DNA of 64,000 nucleotides from Lojkania enalia (taxonomy: Eukaryota; Ascomycota; Dothideomycetes; Pleosporales). The stretch's first letter is position 1; every line of letters begins with the position of its first letter. The stretch is taken from contig ML986674.1 of assembly GCA_010094045.1 (NCBI GenBank), positions 4,369-68,368 of the forward strand, given 5' to 3'. The notes beneath the pieces are model-generated. The model searched no databases and had not been told where the DNA came from. It was given only the letters and a program-made list of their open reading frames with translations. Positions 1 to 11,793 of the stretch are shown here, in pieces. The position numbers were made by a program, and so were the translations under genes.

Positions 1-90
1 CTACTCACCCAATCTCCTTCCCAAATCAACAAGAACCCTCTCAATCTACTCACCCCATCTCCTTCCCAATCTAACATAAGAACCCCACCC
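1..90 (+). repeat. 45-bp direct tandem duplication inside an intron
   Basis: A unit beginning CTACTCACCC at position 1 recurs at position 46, with the following CT-rich stretch (CATCTCCTTCCCAA, then AAGAACC) repeated with small differences. The second copy contains CTAAC (71-75), the probable branch point, and the intron ends at CCCAG (91-95). The duplication therefore lies in the intron just upstream of the GNAT exon and is not coding. Confidence 0.6.
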
Positions 91-95
91 CCCAG

Positions 96-644
96 CTCGA
101 ATACCGCCTTCAGTTATGCGGCGAACTATGCTCGGGCCTTTTCACCTCGGGTTACGCAACCTCGCCCGGCAAAGTCGGGGAGACCGTCCGCTCGCGCCCA
201 TTCCCCTCCATCGACTCGCATGATTCGGACCGCAAGAAGATCCTCCTCGCCCACGTCATCTGCACAAAATCATCCTCCCCACTCGTCACCGACGCCGCAA
301 TGTCCATCCCGGACAACTGGCGCACCACCTACGCCTTGAATCCGCCGGTGGGCCACGCCGAGGACGGCGAGACGCTGTGTCTACACTCGCTGGCCGTGCA
401 CCCGCGTTTTCAGGGCCGCGGGCTCGGCCGCGTGCTGCTGCTGGGCTGGTGCCAGCGCATGCGGGACGCCGGCATCGGAAAGCGCGTCGCCATCATCTGC
501 CGCGACAGACTAATCCCCTTCTACGAGAAACTGGGCTTCGACAAGGCCGGCCCGAGCGCGTGCCAGTACGGCGGCGGCGGCTGGTGGGACATGGTGCTCG
601 AATTCGACGATTGGAACAAGCAGGAGTTGGATATGGAGTACTAG
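96..644 (+). CDS. GNAT-family N-acetyltransferase, 3' part (aralkylamine/serotonin N-acetyltransferase-like)
   Basis: This is the last exon of an acetyl-CoA-dependent N-acetyltransferase whose earlier exons lie left of the window. The frame is open from the CCCAG acceptor at 91-95, about 68 codons before the first Met at 300, and ends at TAG 642-644. The acetyl-CoA binding motif is visible: SLAVHPRFQGRGLGRVLL (motif A, the R/Q-x-x-G-x-G/A signature), followed by a helix and IICRDRLIPFYEKLGF (motif B; YEKLGF is typical of GNATs). The layout (an early ILLAHVICTK strand, then LAV-P-QG-G-G) resembles fungal AANAT-like enzymes that acetylate arylalkylamines or polyamines. The substrate cannot be told from sequence. 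It converges with the GH89 gene downstream (about 400 bp apart). Confidence 0.8.
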   Translation, partial: LEYRLQLCGELCSGLFTSGYATSPGKVGETVRSRPFPSIDSHDSDRKKILLAHVICTKSSSPLVTDAAMSIPDNWRTTYALNPPVGHAEDGETLCLHSLAVHPRFQGRGLGRVLLLGWCQRMRDAGIGKRVAIICRDRLIPFYEKLGFDKAGPSACQYGGGGWWDMVLEFDDWNKQELDMEY

Positions 645-1039
645 ACTAAACTATACTAGACTAGTTCCTACTCCATACCATACATGTGATATGCAGAAGA
701 GCAAAACCTTTCTCGGAACGCGGAGTTGAGCAGTGGTGATCTGAAATGACAAGAGGGGTCTATTTAGTCTAGGATGCCGGCGTTTTGAATGATCATGCAA
801 AGGGTTTTGGCAATATGGGCTGGGGGTGGATCATGGGATGGAGTTTTGTGCATCTCGGGGTTTCTAATGTTGGAAATACTGCATCTGGGGATAGGATTGT
901 TCCTGCATATCCCCATCCCTTCGAATTCCCAAAATATATACCAGACCGAACAAGTATCGGTCGTAATCCTCAATCAAAATACACAGCATAATCAACTACA
1001 CTCAATCTGTCCATCCATCCATCCACCCATCCATCTATT

Positions 1040-3375
1040 CTATCCCTCCAATTCCCTTACTAACGGCACCACATCCTGTTCCAGCACGCCCCTGACCCCT
1101 TCCCTCACTCTCTCCTCACCAACACCCCACAGACCAACCTCCAGCACCTTCCTCTCCGCTTCCCTAACCAGCTGCCTCGCCACCGCATCATCATAGCCTC
1201 CCATCGTCACCGTCCGCAAGTACCCCAGAAACGCCTCCCACCGCCCAAAATAATAAGTCCCCACAAGCCCCGCCCACGACTTCGACGCATAGTCGTTGAT
1301 CTCTGCGTTCGGCCCCCACCACGTAATCTGATTAACAGCGTCGTACACATAGAAATCTGCTACGGCGGGAAGATTATGAGGGGCGAGCTTGCGCGCGGAG
1401 GCGAGGTACGGCGACAGGCTGAACTGTGGGAGTGTGGCGAGGAGGGTGTTTAGTGTGTGCAGGAGCTCGAGGACGTCGTCCGTGTTTAGCTTGGTAAGGT
1501 TTGCTGCGCTGCTGGCAGTCCATGTTTGCAGTAGAGCTTCGTAGCGGGTGAGGAACTCGTTGGAGAGAACTTGCCGCGTTATGTCCACGATGTCGTGCTG
1601 GTAGGCTGGATGGCTCCACAGCTCTGGATCCTTCTTCGCGGCGTCGTACATGGATTGCCAGGCGCGGAGCACGGCGCTGGGAGGGTAGTGCAAGGTGGTG
1701 GGGTGGTGGCCCGTTCGGTTTGTGAGGCCGGTGATATTTGGTGCAAGTTCGAAGATGGCTTTGGGGACGGCGTTGGAGGTGAGGTTTTTGTTGTTGTATA
1801 CTGTTGTCCGGAGGATTTCCCAGGCGGCATATAATTCCTCGGGAACCTCGCAATCTTTATCGCCATAGCGGCTTCGGACCCAGGCGCGGAAGTAAGATGT
1901 TGTATTGATGGGTACAGGGCTCCAGGCTTGGTCTAGCAGCAACGTGTATATGATTTCGTTGCCCTCCTGGCCTTCCGGAGTGAGGCCAAAGCCCACCAGC
2001 GATTCGGACTCATGCAGGGCTTCGATGGGGTTGACGGTTACGTTGTCGATCTGGCCGTACAGGCCCATGTTCCCGCCATAGTTGTGGAGTTGGTTCCAGA
2101 TCCATGGCTTGCCGTAGTAGCTCTGAGTCCTCTGCCACTGTGGCTGGCTCTCGGAGAACAAGTCGAGGATAAGCATGTCCGAATCCTCTGCAATGCCAGA
2201 CAGGTATGCTTCGATCCTTTCGTTGCTCCAGAAATCGGAGTTGGAATAGAATAGCCACCCTTGCATCACCCATACTGCCGCTGGATTCGCCGTCTTCAGT
2301 GATTGCCAGGTGCCCCGCGTGACGTTGCGCAGGTACGATAGACCTCCAGAAAAGGGGTCGTTTTCGTTGTATTGGTCCAGTGTGTAGAACTGTGTTATAT
2401 TCCCGTAGTATTCGATTTGCTTTCCAACCACCCTGCTCTGTAAATGGGCAAAGAGCGGATCGGCCGGCTCGAGAAAAGTGGTGTTGGTGTACTCGGAAGG
2501 GAAGTCCTCCCACCGGCTTCCGTTCACAATACTGGCATTGGGATACACGTTGGCGATCGCTCGCGGTACGAAACCGGTAAATGCAGGGAGGATAGGCGTC
2601 ATCCCCAGCTCAAGCATCCTCTCCAGAATCTTCTTCTGCAGTTCGAATTGCGAGTTGACCCAATCCATCGGTAACTCGCCGCCCCAAGAGCCTTGAATGT
2701 TACCGAAGCGGTTCCATGCTTGGAATGCCGGGCCGGAGAAAAAGGGCATGATTTCTGAGATGGTCAGATTAGCTTCGAGAAAGACATCAAGCAGTATCTT
2801 CTCGAATCCGACCCAAGCCAAGGGCAGATTAACACCGTGCAGGGCTAACCAGTCCAGTTCGAGTTCCCAGTCGGACCATGACCAGAACGCAGCTGTGTAA
2901 GAGAACGTCACTGGTGAATGTAAGTCAACCCGATCAAAAGTATCCGGATAACAGAGTGGGCGGACATACCAGTGTTGAAATAATATCTCCAAGGCACGAC
3001 ACTTTTCCCTTTGATCATCCCATTCGGTCTCGGAAGAGGCGAAGGCGCCTCATCCAGACGACTTCCAATAAACCAATAGATATCTTCGTGTGCAACATCT
3101 GTGAAGTATCTCCGAAGACCCGTTGCCAACGCGCTCAGGCTATTTCCTTCGATAGCAATAGCGTCATTCAAACACGAAATGGCATATTCATCGTTCTGTC
3201 GTTCAGCGGCACCCGATGTATTCGTCTCCGTAAGTGTGAAAACGAAATTACCGGCATGAGAAGGTAACCTCCGCTTTACCAAGTCGTAAAGACCCTGAGT
3301 CGATATAGTCGAAGCGGTCAGCGCCCAAGCCGCCGCCAAAAGAACAAGTGCCGGACGCATCGTCGCCGTGGACAA
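1040..3375 (-). CDS. Alpha-N-acetylglucosaminidase, glycoside hydrolase family 89 (NAGLU-like)
   Basis: Two exons, 3375-2970 and 2910-1040. The intron (2911-2969) has donor GTATGT and acceptor CACCAG, phase 1, and restores YYFNTVTFSYTAAFWSWSDW across the junction. The product is about 758 aa, close to human NAGLU. Residues 1-30 form a signal peptide (hydrophobic ALVLLAAAWALTA), so the enzyme is secreted or vacuolar. An N-terminal domain is followed by the GH89 barrel: DWLALHGVNLPLAW, GPAFQAWNRFGN, WGGELPMDW. The Glu in QYNENDP matches the family's acid/base position and the Glu in LTPEGQEGNE the nucleophile region; LDLFSESQP and WNQLHNYGGNMGLYG are also conserved. Many N-x-S/T sequons are present. 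It removes terminal alpha-linked GlcNAc; the natural fungal substrate is unknown. A second Met at 3360 is an equally good start. Confidence 0.93.
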
Positions 3376-4095
3376 GCTTTCCCAAGCCCTTTGGAGGCGG
3401 GGTCCATCTTTACTTGTATGTATACTCCTAGTTCTGTCTATCTACTACATAGGCTCCACTTTGCTATTCGATACGCTACATGTGCTGGAACCAGTGGCCT
3501 GCATTTATCCCTGCCGAGCGCTGATCGCCGGCACGATGTGACGTCAAATCTGCCGGCCTAAGCACATTTTGTTCGCTGGAGGGGTAGTGTAGGTAGCACC
3601 TAGGTAATCCAGCAATGTGAATGCCGCCTGCTTTTGTCACTTGCTTTTAGCGAACGGGACGTTTCATACTATGGCTCTAGGCAATGAGAGCGTCGCAAGA
3701 TTAGCTAGGTTCTTAATATGGAGGAGACCCAGCCCAAGACTGAGTTACAGCAATTGCACCGAGCCAAGTGATCGGACGGACTTCACTAAGCTCTACAACT
3801 CTTACAGCGACTACAATTCTTATTACTCCTTGAAGGAATTCAAGTAATACACTTGGTTGAAAGCTCGCATTACGCAGTGCTAATAAATCTTACAGCCCCA
3901 TAAGTATCCCATATATGCTTCGTAGCAAAGAAAACACGCCTACTAGCTAGCTAGTCTCCATATAAAATAAAAATAAAAGCCATGATCGAGGTACTCAAAA
4001 CCCATTATCGTACCCATACCCGGAGAGTCCCTAGGTATCATAGCAACCGCACCATAGCGTTCCGCGCATACATGCTGTCACTCCCATATAATATC
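3376..4095. other. Intergenic region without recognisable gene
   Basis: This stretch is the promoter side of the GH89 gene and the 3' flank of the BTB gene. Short open frames (for example around 3617-3847) lack splice context, compositional bias or any protein motif I recognise. Confidence 0.6.
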
Positions 4096-5231
4096 CTAAA
4101 TCTGTCTTTGTCTCTTGCGCGTAGAGCCAGGTACAACAGTCGGTCCCCGGTGGCCTGGGCCATCGTCGCCGCCACCTCGCCTAGACTTCTCCTGCTGATC
4201 CAGAACGAGCTGCAAAACATCGTATGAGAATTGAGGGAATTCGAGACACATGGCCCTGAACTCGGGTTCGGCTTCGTGGCGCAGAGAGAAGCTACGCGTG
4301 GCCCAGAACGCCGCGACAGGCTTCCTGATAGTTGTGTCTTCAGGGTTCGATTCCTTGTATATAAACCTAGCGTAGGCAAGTTCGCCTTTGGCCGTAGATG
4401 CTGTCCGATGGATCTTGGAGTGTGCGAGTGATTTCAGCTCTGGTATACCGAGACGCTCGGCCAGTGTGTAGATGCGAGCGTGGACGAGAAGACCGAGACC
4501 TTCGTCGTCTGTTAATGGAAGGCGAGGATCCCGCTCGAGAGGGGCATCGCGGGCGGAGGACGTCTTCTTGGGAAAGTACTCGCCAGTGTAGAGATACTCG
4601 ATTACGGAACCCATGGCATCAACATCGGCGTCCGAATAGAGGATCTGGCGGGACTGTGATTCCGTCAGAAGACGTACCGAGAAATATAGACTGCAATCGG
4701 AGACATACTCCTCTGGGCGCGAACTCGCTGATCTGGCGGGCAAATTCTGGAGCTTTTACAAGGACAGCTTCGTGTGCGGAGTAGGTTTGCCGCTCGGCGC
4801 CTGTTCCGACAATGACTTCGACAATGGCAGACTTCATCAGGCTATGTCAATGTCAGTTCAAGCTCACAATTATAGTCGAGAGTAGTCTACGGATTTTCAA
4901 GAAGTTGATTGACCTTTTGTGACATTCACTAAAACAAGCGCTCATGCTGTACCCCTCACCCTAACTTTCTTAGAGAGGAGACGGCATTGCGCAGTGCGAA
5001 ATGAATATCTTTTAAACTCAGTTGACGTTATTGAACGCTGTAGTAGCCACGAAGAATATGCACAAGGGAAAGGAAAACTCACTCAGAGAATAGGACGAGT
5101 TTGGGTGCTTCAGGCTCGATGTCTGCCAGACCAGCGTCTTCGCCAGCGCCAGCAGAAGCTTCAGCGATCGCTCCCATTTCCACATCATCCTCAACGCCCT
5201 CAACTGGAGTTGATGGCTCGATATCCGCCAT
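4096..5231 (-). CDS. BTB/POZ-domain protein
   Basis: Three exons give about 279 aa: 5231-5083, 4841-4709 and 4653-4096. Intron 1 (4842-5082, 241 bp) has GTGAGT/ATAG; intron 2 (4654-4708, 55 bp) has GTATGT, branch CTGAC and CACAG. Spliced this way the product reads LFSDLMKSAIVEVIVG, YSAHEAVLVKAPEFARQ, then SRQILYSDADVDAMGSVIEY and LYTGEYFP, the standard BTB order (strand pair, H-x2-L-x3-PxF, closing LYTGEY). The N-terminus is acidic. After the BTB fold there is a BACK-like helical segment (ARIYTLAERLGIPELKSLAH) and a basic Arg-rich tail. Fungal proteins of this type are mostly uncharacterised; some act as Cullin-3 adaptors, which is inference here. An in-frame Met at 5300 could extend the start. 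Confidence 0.82.
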
Positions 5232-5879
5232 TGCGATGGAGTGGCGGTCGATATATGAAAGCTGTTTCTGTAGTTGCACAAGGCGAAGGAGCTCGCGCAC
5301 GGCTGATGTTCAGGCTGACCCGACAGGGGATATAGGGGATTGAATGTATATCACAGGAGAGAGAAACAGTTGAGGAATTAGAGAGTATCAATGAGGAGTG
5401 CAACTGTTTGGGGGAGAAACTATAAACTGACATTCTGCGAAAGCTGGAGGTTTGGGTGACCGGTTTCTGGGAGCTTTGGCCCCATGAGTCTTGGCCTGGT
5501 AGCCCGCCCAGACACCAGGTTCCTGCATTAGCGCTGCACGTGATGCCTCAGCGTTGAACGCCCCTCATATTGGCTGCCTAACATCTTGTGCCACATGCAC
5601 CGACGTAGACGGTCATTGTGTCATGGTGAATACCGGTCGCGCATAAGTATATTCGAGTTAGATCAGGACTCATAGAAGGAAATGGGTATAGTATTCGACT
5701 ATGGTTTACGCCAGCCTTATGCTAATAGCCCTATAGAACGCCGCAAGATGTCCCCGTCAATGCAATAATTGCCGCCAACGCGGTTGTAGCCCATTTTTTA
5801 GGAAGTAGAGTGGGCTCAGCTAGACCCGGAAATGAAGACAAACACCTTAACCTGAAATTATCGCCTCCGGACATGAAAT

Positions 5880-7386
5880 CTAGATCCTACCACCACGCTC
5901 GTGGAACCGATCACCAGTGGTTGGGACTGGTTTCTCAGCACGAATTAGGTACAGGAGAAGATCTTCGAGCGGGATGAAGACATAAAAAACCTTATTGCAG
6001 GCGAAGGAGAGGAAGACAAAGCACGTGGCCACCATGGCGTCCATGAAGTAGTGGTTTGCTGTGGCGACGATAACCGTCAAAATGAAGGATGGGTATGCAA
6101 TGCCAAAACCGAGGTAGAATATCTTCCAGAATGTGCTCTTCTTTGCTTCGCCCGCTTCAAGAGTGCGTCTAAAGATGCCGGAGTGGTAGATCAAGGTAAG
6201 GCCAATGCAGAAAGCGTACCCAAAGTGCATCGACGGCATTGCGGCGAGCGTATTGACGTATTTGCCGGACATCCAAACCGACTGCGCATCGTCGTGTCTG
6301 ACAGTGTCGAGGAAGCCATACTCGTGGGGAAGGAGGCGCGGTGGCATGCAAGGATAGAGGATGAAAGTCATGAAGGCGCAAAAGTTGGTCAGGGTCATAG
6401 TCCGACGGGCGGTCGCAAAGGTTTTGAAGCTGGGGGCCACGTAATAGTACCAGCAGATGAATCTGAGAGACTGTCAATACTCGATACGACGGGGGCGAAT
6501 TTTGTTGCTGGAGGATACGACGGAGGCAGTCCGGAGATTGGGAAAAATGTAGTGGCAGTGCTGGTCTGCCTTGTGAAGGCAAGAGCAGTTCAATCCAATG
6601 TCTCATGGTCGCTAACAGAGTGTAATAGAACTTACCCGACAGTGCCAGGAATGTGGATGAGAGCATAGGCCTTGTTCAAGATAGTCAATGCATCCTGGTG
6701 ACCATTCATGAACCAGCGCTGCACATCCAATTCACGAATCGGAAATAGAAATGATAACCATCCGAACTCTTCGGCCTCCAAGACAGCAATTCCGTGATCC
6801 TGCGCAGCATTCCAAATCCCCGTACCAGCATACAGTCTCTGCGAAGCAATCGCGGTGAAACGATAGAAGGCGTAGTTGATGATCCAATAGAACATTTCGA
6901 TTAAAAAGGGAAAACGCTGAAGAATGCGGCTGTGGATATTATTCTTGAACCTCGAAGTATTCGGCATGGGAATGATGACGCCCCAGCAATTGCGCTTCTT
7001 AGGGACGTGCTTAGTGGTGGAGAAGATGTCCTCGTAGCCGCCCTCTCCGTCGGAATCATAGTCAAGAAGGCTATCCGATGACGCAGTCGAATCCACGCTA
7101 TCTAGCAGCCCATTTTGATAAGTCGATTTCCCGAGGATCCTGAAATTGCGGCGCCGCGTCATGTACATGGCCACGAAGAGTATGGAAGCGACGACCTATC
7201 GGACGAGCCGAAACTGTCAGCAATGGTACTCTCAGAGCGCCTTGCATTCTAAGACACACGAAATAATGTCTCGTGCGCACTTACAATCGGCTCGACCCAT
7301 CCAGGGAGCTTCCAAGCGGGCTTGGAGTTCCATTGTGGCTCGTCCGCTGGAAGCGGTGCTGTATAGTTCAGACTTCCGTCCGGCAT
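5880..7386 (-). CDS. PAP2 / Aur1-Ipt1-type integral membrane protein
   Basis: Three exons give about 414 aa: 7386-7285, 7195-6636 and 6462-5880. The introns (7196-7284, 6463-6635) have GTAAGT donors and ATAG and CTCAG acceptors, and join to VEPI|VVASILFVAMYM and HIPGTVG|FICWYYYVAP. There are several membrane segments (VVASILFVAMYM, MFYWIINYAFYRF, LTNFCAFMTFILYP, FGYAFCIGLTLIYH, SFILTVIVATANHY, ATCFVFLSFACNKVF). The PAP2_3/inositolphosphotransferase signature is present as MPSMHFG and NHYFMDA, holding the two catalytic His and the Asp. The KX6RP motif of classic PAP2 phosphatases is not evident, as in Aur1/Ipt1-like proteins. A role in sphingolipid or phospholipid head-group transfer is inferred; the substrate is unknown. 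An acidic/Ser linker (about residues 55-85) follows the first TM. Confidence 0.85.
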
Positions 7387-10331
7387 GCTGAGCAATTTCG
7401 TGCAGCGCCGGAAACAAACAAGGGTGACCAGGATCCTCTTCCAAGATTCTGGAAGGGTCCGAGATATATAACGAAGCTGAACGACGCCGAAGAGGCAATC
7501 GCAACGTCGGGTGTGGACGTCCGGTCGTGTTCAGGTGCACGTCAAATCGTCCCCTGCTGGGATGGTTTTGGGGGTGAGACTGTCGAAGTGGAGGTGTGGG
7601 TAATACGGCGGAAGTCCCGGCCGTCCAGGTGGTGAAGAGAGAGCGTGGTGCTCGCGTGTGGGCGAACTAGGACGGTGAAAGGAATGTGCGAAACGAAGGA
7701 AAGAAGATCAGGGCAAGCAGAGGTGATGTGAGCTTTGGGAAGAAGAGGAGTAGACGATCCACCACCCTGTTTCCACGCCTCGTGCCTTTCTCCCCAAACG
7801 GAGCACTTGCGCATTGTGCTCCTTGGCCAACTCTATACCCTATCAGGGTTGGACGGTGGAGAGGGCCTAATGGCTGGCCCACTCCACTTTTCCACGCCGC
7901 AAGACTCGACAGCTCACACGCACCAGAGAAGGCTAATGACTGCGCAAACACTTGCAAGAAGAAAACTATTTCGCCGTGGCTTCTATCACCCTTCTTTGTT
8001 CCGGCCCATGCCCTCCATCAGATATCTCCGATGTGACTGACCGCGAGAGACATTGAAATCTGCGCTGCGTGAGGTCATTTTGACGCGCACTTAAGGGGAC
8101 CCTAGCTACGCGTCCGGCTTGGAATCCAGCGTACCTCGCGCTATTCCATTGGCCGGGAGCTTGTCGGTATAGAGCGCCCGTCTTTGGGTGTCGCGTGCCC
8201 GCCTGCTTTGCAGGATATCCAAGTTAAGCAACGCTTTCGCATCTCTTGGCCTTCCCAAAGACTTCCATCCTAAACACGAGCGTCGAGGTCGACACTAGTA
8301 TTGTAGATTGGTAAGCGGCATTATGACGTTCGAGCACTTCTCCCTAGCATGCTTGTCATTCCAAGTCTCGCGAGCCGTAGATTCCGCTCCCGAAGTCTTA
8401 CGGCAAGCAGCCCCACCCCCTTTCAGCAGCCATAGCGCCAAACGCTTCAAGCTTTCGCACTACTGTCTTAAACGGATTGATGACATATCTATATTTACCG
8501 TCGTTCGAGGCTTGCTTTTGATCGAGACCGATATTTCCCCAGCCCTAAGGAAAAATACGAGATACGGAGATAAATATACGAGCGATTGTCGGCGGAACAA
8601 GGGCCTTTTCAGCTGAACTCTAACGTCTGAGCAGATACCGAGGTTGACTGAGGTATCCAAGCTTTTTATCATATCCGGTTTTCTGTAGGCTCTCTCGACC
8701 GCACGTGTCTGCCGACCCGGACGGGACCAGATGCTGTCTCATTCTCTCCATTCTGCTCTGCGCTGGCTGCGTATAGCCGGAATTGTGCCTACTCGGCAGG
8801 ATTCCGAGAGATCTCGACCAGTGCGCTCCTGCCAGCAAGATGCGACAGGGAGAACAGCGGTTTGCAACCAACATTGTAAAATTGGCATGAAACACGTTCT
8901 GATGCTACTAAATAACGTCAGCAGTCTTCTGAAGAAGAAAACTACCCCGCCACCCCGCGGTGTAGGTGGTAAGTATAACAAAGTCTGCAGGCGGCTGTAG
9001 CACTTGCTCTCCAGGTCACAGAACAAACTAAGTGTCGTGGCTTTGCGCCGCCAACTAACTTGCATCAGGCACCCCAGGAAATACGATCCCCATCACCACA
9101 TTGGTGGGATTTCGGCTGGACTGATCGTAACACAGAAAGTATCATGAGTGAAAACCGATTAAATGGCACAAAAACGCCCCGCAGGCGCCCGTCTCATTCG
9201 CCAAAAAGTTTCCGACCCCCTCGCGCCTTACAGCGACAAGGACAACTGGAAAGCCATCCCAATCTGTCTGTATGTGAGCCGCATGCAGTCTTAGCATCCC
9301 GGTCTTGATATAGCAGCGCTACTCTCACGATAGGCGATATTACATCCAGAACAAGCAGGGAACGCGAGGAAAGCGTTGAAAACTGCCCCTCGTATCTGCG
9401 GAGAATATCGCTAGCACGACTCAATTGGATAGTTACGGGCTTTAAAAACACCATGAAACACTCCAGTGCAGACCGTCGACTACGCCTCATGTCAAGCCAC
9501 GAACATCATTATACTGTACGACCGGGTTCCGCCCATCTCAGCCTGCTATCAGGCACGAGATGCGCATTTCCTAGTTCTGCTCGGTACCTAGCGCCCCAAG
9601 CCTGACATCGTGGCACCACAATACGAGGCTAATCCAACTTCAAACACGCCCCCACACTCTCCCCAGCGCAAAGATTCCCCTCTGTCGCCTATCGATCCAG
9701 ACGAATCCTAATTCGAACGTCGAGCCGCATTGCAGGGGCCTGTTCAGCTGAACACCCATGACGATCCGCGGAAATGTGTGCAGATGGCGTTGAGCTTGGC
9801 GCCTTAACTCTGAACGTTATGGGCAACGAGCGTGCATGCCTTGGGTGTGTGTGCAATGTGAATGTGTGAATGACGGACTTTCACGATGAAAATAGGAAAC
9901 AGGAGGCAGAAGGAAGGGCGTAGTGGAACGGGCCGAGACGTGGCCACTGATCAGGCAGTTGATGTTCATCGCTAGGTAGGGACTTTTAGACGGTTGACTA
10001 CTCAAATGATAGAATATAAATATGACTTAGGAAGCCGCCTGTCTGGACCATCGAATACCAGCAATCTGGGCGGCATACACCACAATCAAACCTTCTTTTT
10101 GAGCCTCAACTCCCCCTCGCAACACTATCCACGTATTTCTCGCTTTAGAAGTCCATCAACATCACCCACGTCCCCGAGTCGAGCATAGCTTGCGAGCGAG
10201 CTTGGCTTCAGCCTCACCCGCTACTCGTAGAAGGCTTATAACCAAGCCCTCGGAACACCGCAACCGTGTATCCTATATACTTCCTCCCACTTCATCCCTT
10301 CTCTCTCGCTATCAACCTTAGCGGGAGAAGA
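7387..10331. other. Gene-poor region; no confident gene
   Basis: The first few hundred bases are the promoter of the PAP2-type gene. Open frames here (for example 8308-8616 +, 9194-9490 -) show no domain, no paired splice sites and no composition bias. One stretch, about 9600-9800 on +, reads as Ser/Pro-rich peptide (SNTPPHSPQRKDSPLSPIDP) interrupted by TAA, then FERRAALQGPVQLNTHDDP before TAA. This could be a decayed exon but is too short to name. I see nothing else. Confidence 0.5.
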
Positions 10332-11638
10332 ATGGCGGACCCAGGCACACCGACTGTGCATTCACTACTCACCAATAGGCCGAGTAGGAAGGTACGTCTA
10401 GGTTTTTAGCCTTGTTTCCACGTCTATATGACCGTTAGTCATATACATTTTAACAATATCATCCATTTCTTCCGCTTACATGAACTCTCTTCTGCCTCCC
10501 TGTCTCCAAAGTACTCTTTCTGGGCAATCATTTCATTTTCGGTTAAGTATCTGCCTATCATGCGCTCAAGCACGGCTGGACTTCTTTGAGAACGGAAACT
10601 CAGCATTCACAATCATATCTTCCCTCAACTTCGGATCCGATTCCTACTTCTGGTTCAAACAACACAGTCTTACCAGATTAGTTCTACAACCCTATGGTCT
10701 CCCCCCTTCCCTGTGGGCTTTATTGCGTAGCTCTACTACCTTTGCCGAAGCAAACACTTCAAAACTATCCCGGTTATCATGCTTGAGGGCTAGACAAAGA
10801 ACTTCGAGTTGTTTTTTTTTTTTGTTATCGTCTATTATATAGTAGCGCAACTTAGGCTATCTCCTAACCTACTTTTCGAAATTCTGGCTCTTCATTAAAG
10901 GACTACATGCTCACTCAAGCTCTTTCATCACACCCTTCCTATTTTGTTTCGACATGCTTAAGTTTTCTACTTAGATCTGACCGGCTCACCCGCCACTAAT
11001 TTACAGAGCAAGCGCTGACAATTTCAATCACAGTATCAAGCATCATGTCACTGCCAACTAATACGCTACACTGTCACCCTCTCGCCGCCATTGGAGGACC
11101 TAGATAGCTGGGTTGTGGAATGTAATTGCTCGATTTGCTCACGGAACGGGTACTTGAATGTCTATGTGCAAAGCGAATGCATCGAGTTCCAAACCGTTGG
11201 ACTCGAAAGCGAGTTGATCGAAGTGAGTTCCCAGCAACTCATACTTTTTTAAAATCCGAAGCCGTGGGGGCCGAAACAACCACGGAATACGTATTCCGGA
11301 GTCGTAGGCGATATACGGCCCCGAAATTATACCCACCTCCACATTTTATCGTATTTCTTCGGTATTACGGATGAGCTAATGTCGAGCAGAAATACTGCTT
11401 CGGGAGACAGCGCGTCCAGCACTACTTTTGTAGTCGCTGCGGTAGCAGCCTCATGGCTGAAAGCATCGAACCAGGTCTGTACGAGGGCGTTAAGTCGCTC
11501 AACGTAAGCACCCACTTCCTTTTCACAGCTCCCCCAAGTATCGACATAGAGACTAATGATATTTTGCAGGTCCGCATGTTCCACGACGTTGACATCAAAA
11601 CCTTACAACGGCGCCAGGTGGACGGCAGAAGCCTCTAG
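10332..11638 (+). CDS. GFA/CENP-V (Mss4-fold) zinc-domain protein, four small exons
   Basis: A gene hidden by small exons. The secure exons are 11034-11222, 11390-11503 and 11570-11638, all phase 0. The introns have GTGAGT/GCAG (11223-11389) and GTAAGC, branch CTAAT, TGCAG (11504-11569). The product carries the whole GFA cysteine set: SCHCQLIRYTV (CxC), ECNCSICSRNGY (CxCxxC) and HYFCSRCGSSLMA (CxxC), then VKSLN|VRMFHDVDI and a QVDGRSL end. This is the glutathione-dependent formaldehyde-activating/CENP-V domain, a zinc fold. Fungal members are usually small cytosolic proteins, and enzymatic activity is not established for most. The first exon is less sure: ATG 10332 to 10390 followed by GTACGT would join in phase to TATCAAGCA at 11034, but needs an unusually long 643-bp intron. 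An exon closer by was not found. Confidence 0.75.
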
Positions 11639-11765
11639 CGCTCGAACGATGGGATGTATTACATAGTGCTTGCTACAGCGAGGCTGTGGGTTCGGCGACT
11701 GTCGGACGATGATCGAGTTACGAGGTGACTGGATCATTTTCATTTTAATTTTTTTCATTTTGTTT

Positions 11766-11793
11766 TGTTTTTTTTTTTTTTTTTTTTTTTTTT
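11766..11793 (+). repeat. Poly-T tract
   Basis: An uninterrupted T run of roughly 28 bases lies 130 bp downstream of the GFA gene stop, preceded by T-rich TTTTCATTTTG sequence. It may sit in the 3' flank or mark an old retroposed tail on the minus strand. Confidence 0.8.

Noticed and set aside
4842..5082. Additional exon inside the long first intron of the BTB gene
   Set aside because: Direct joining of 5083 to 4841 already gives a continuous, family-like SDLMKSAIVEVIVG; no extra in-phase exon is needed.
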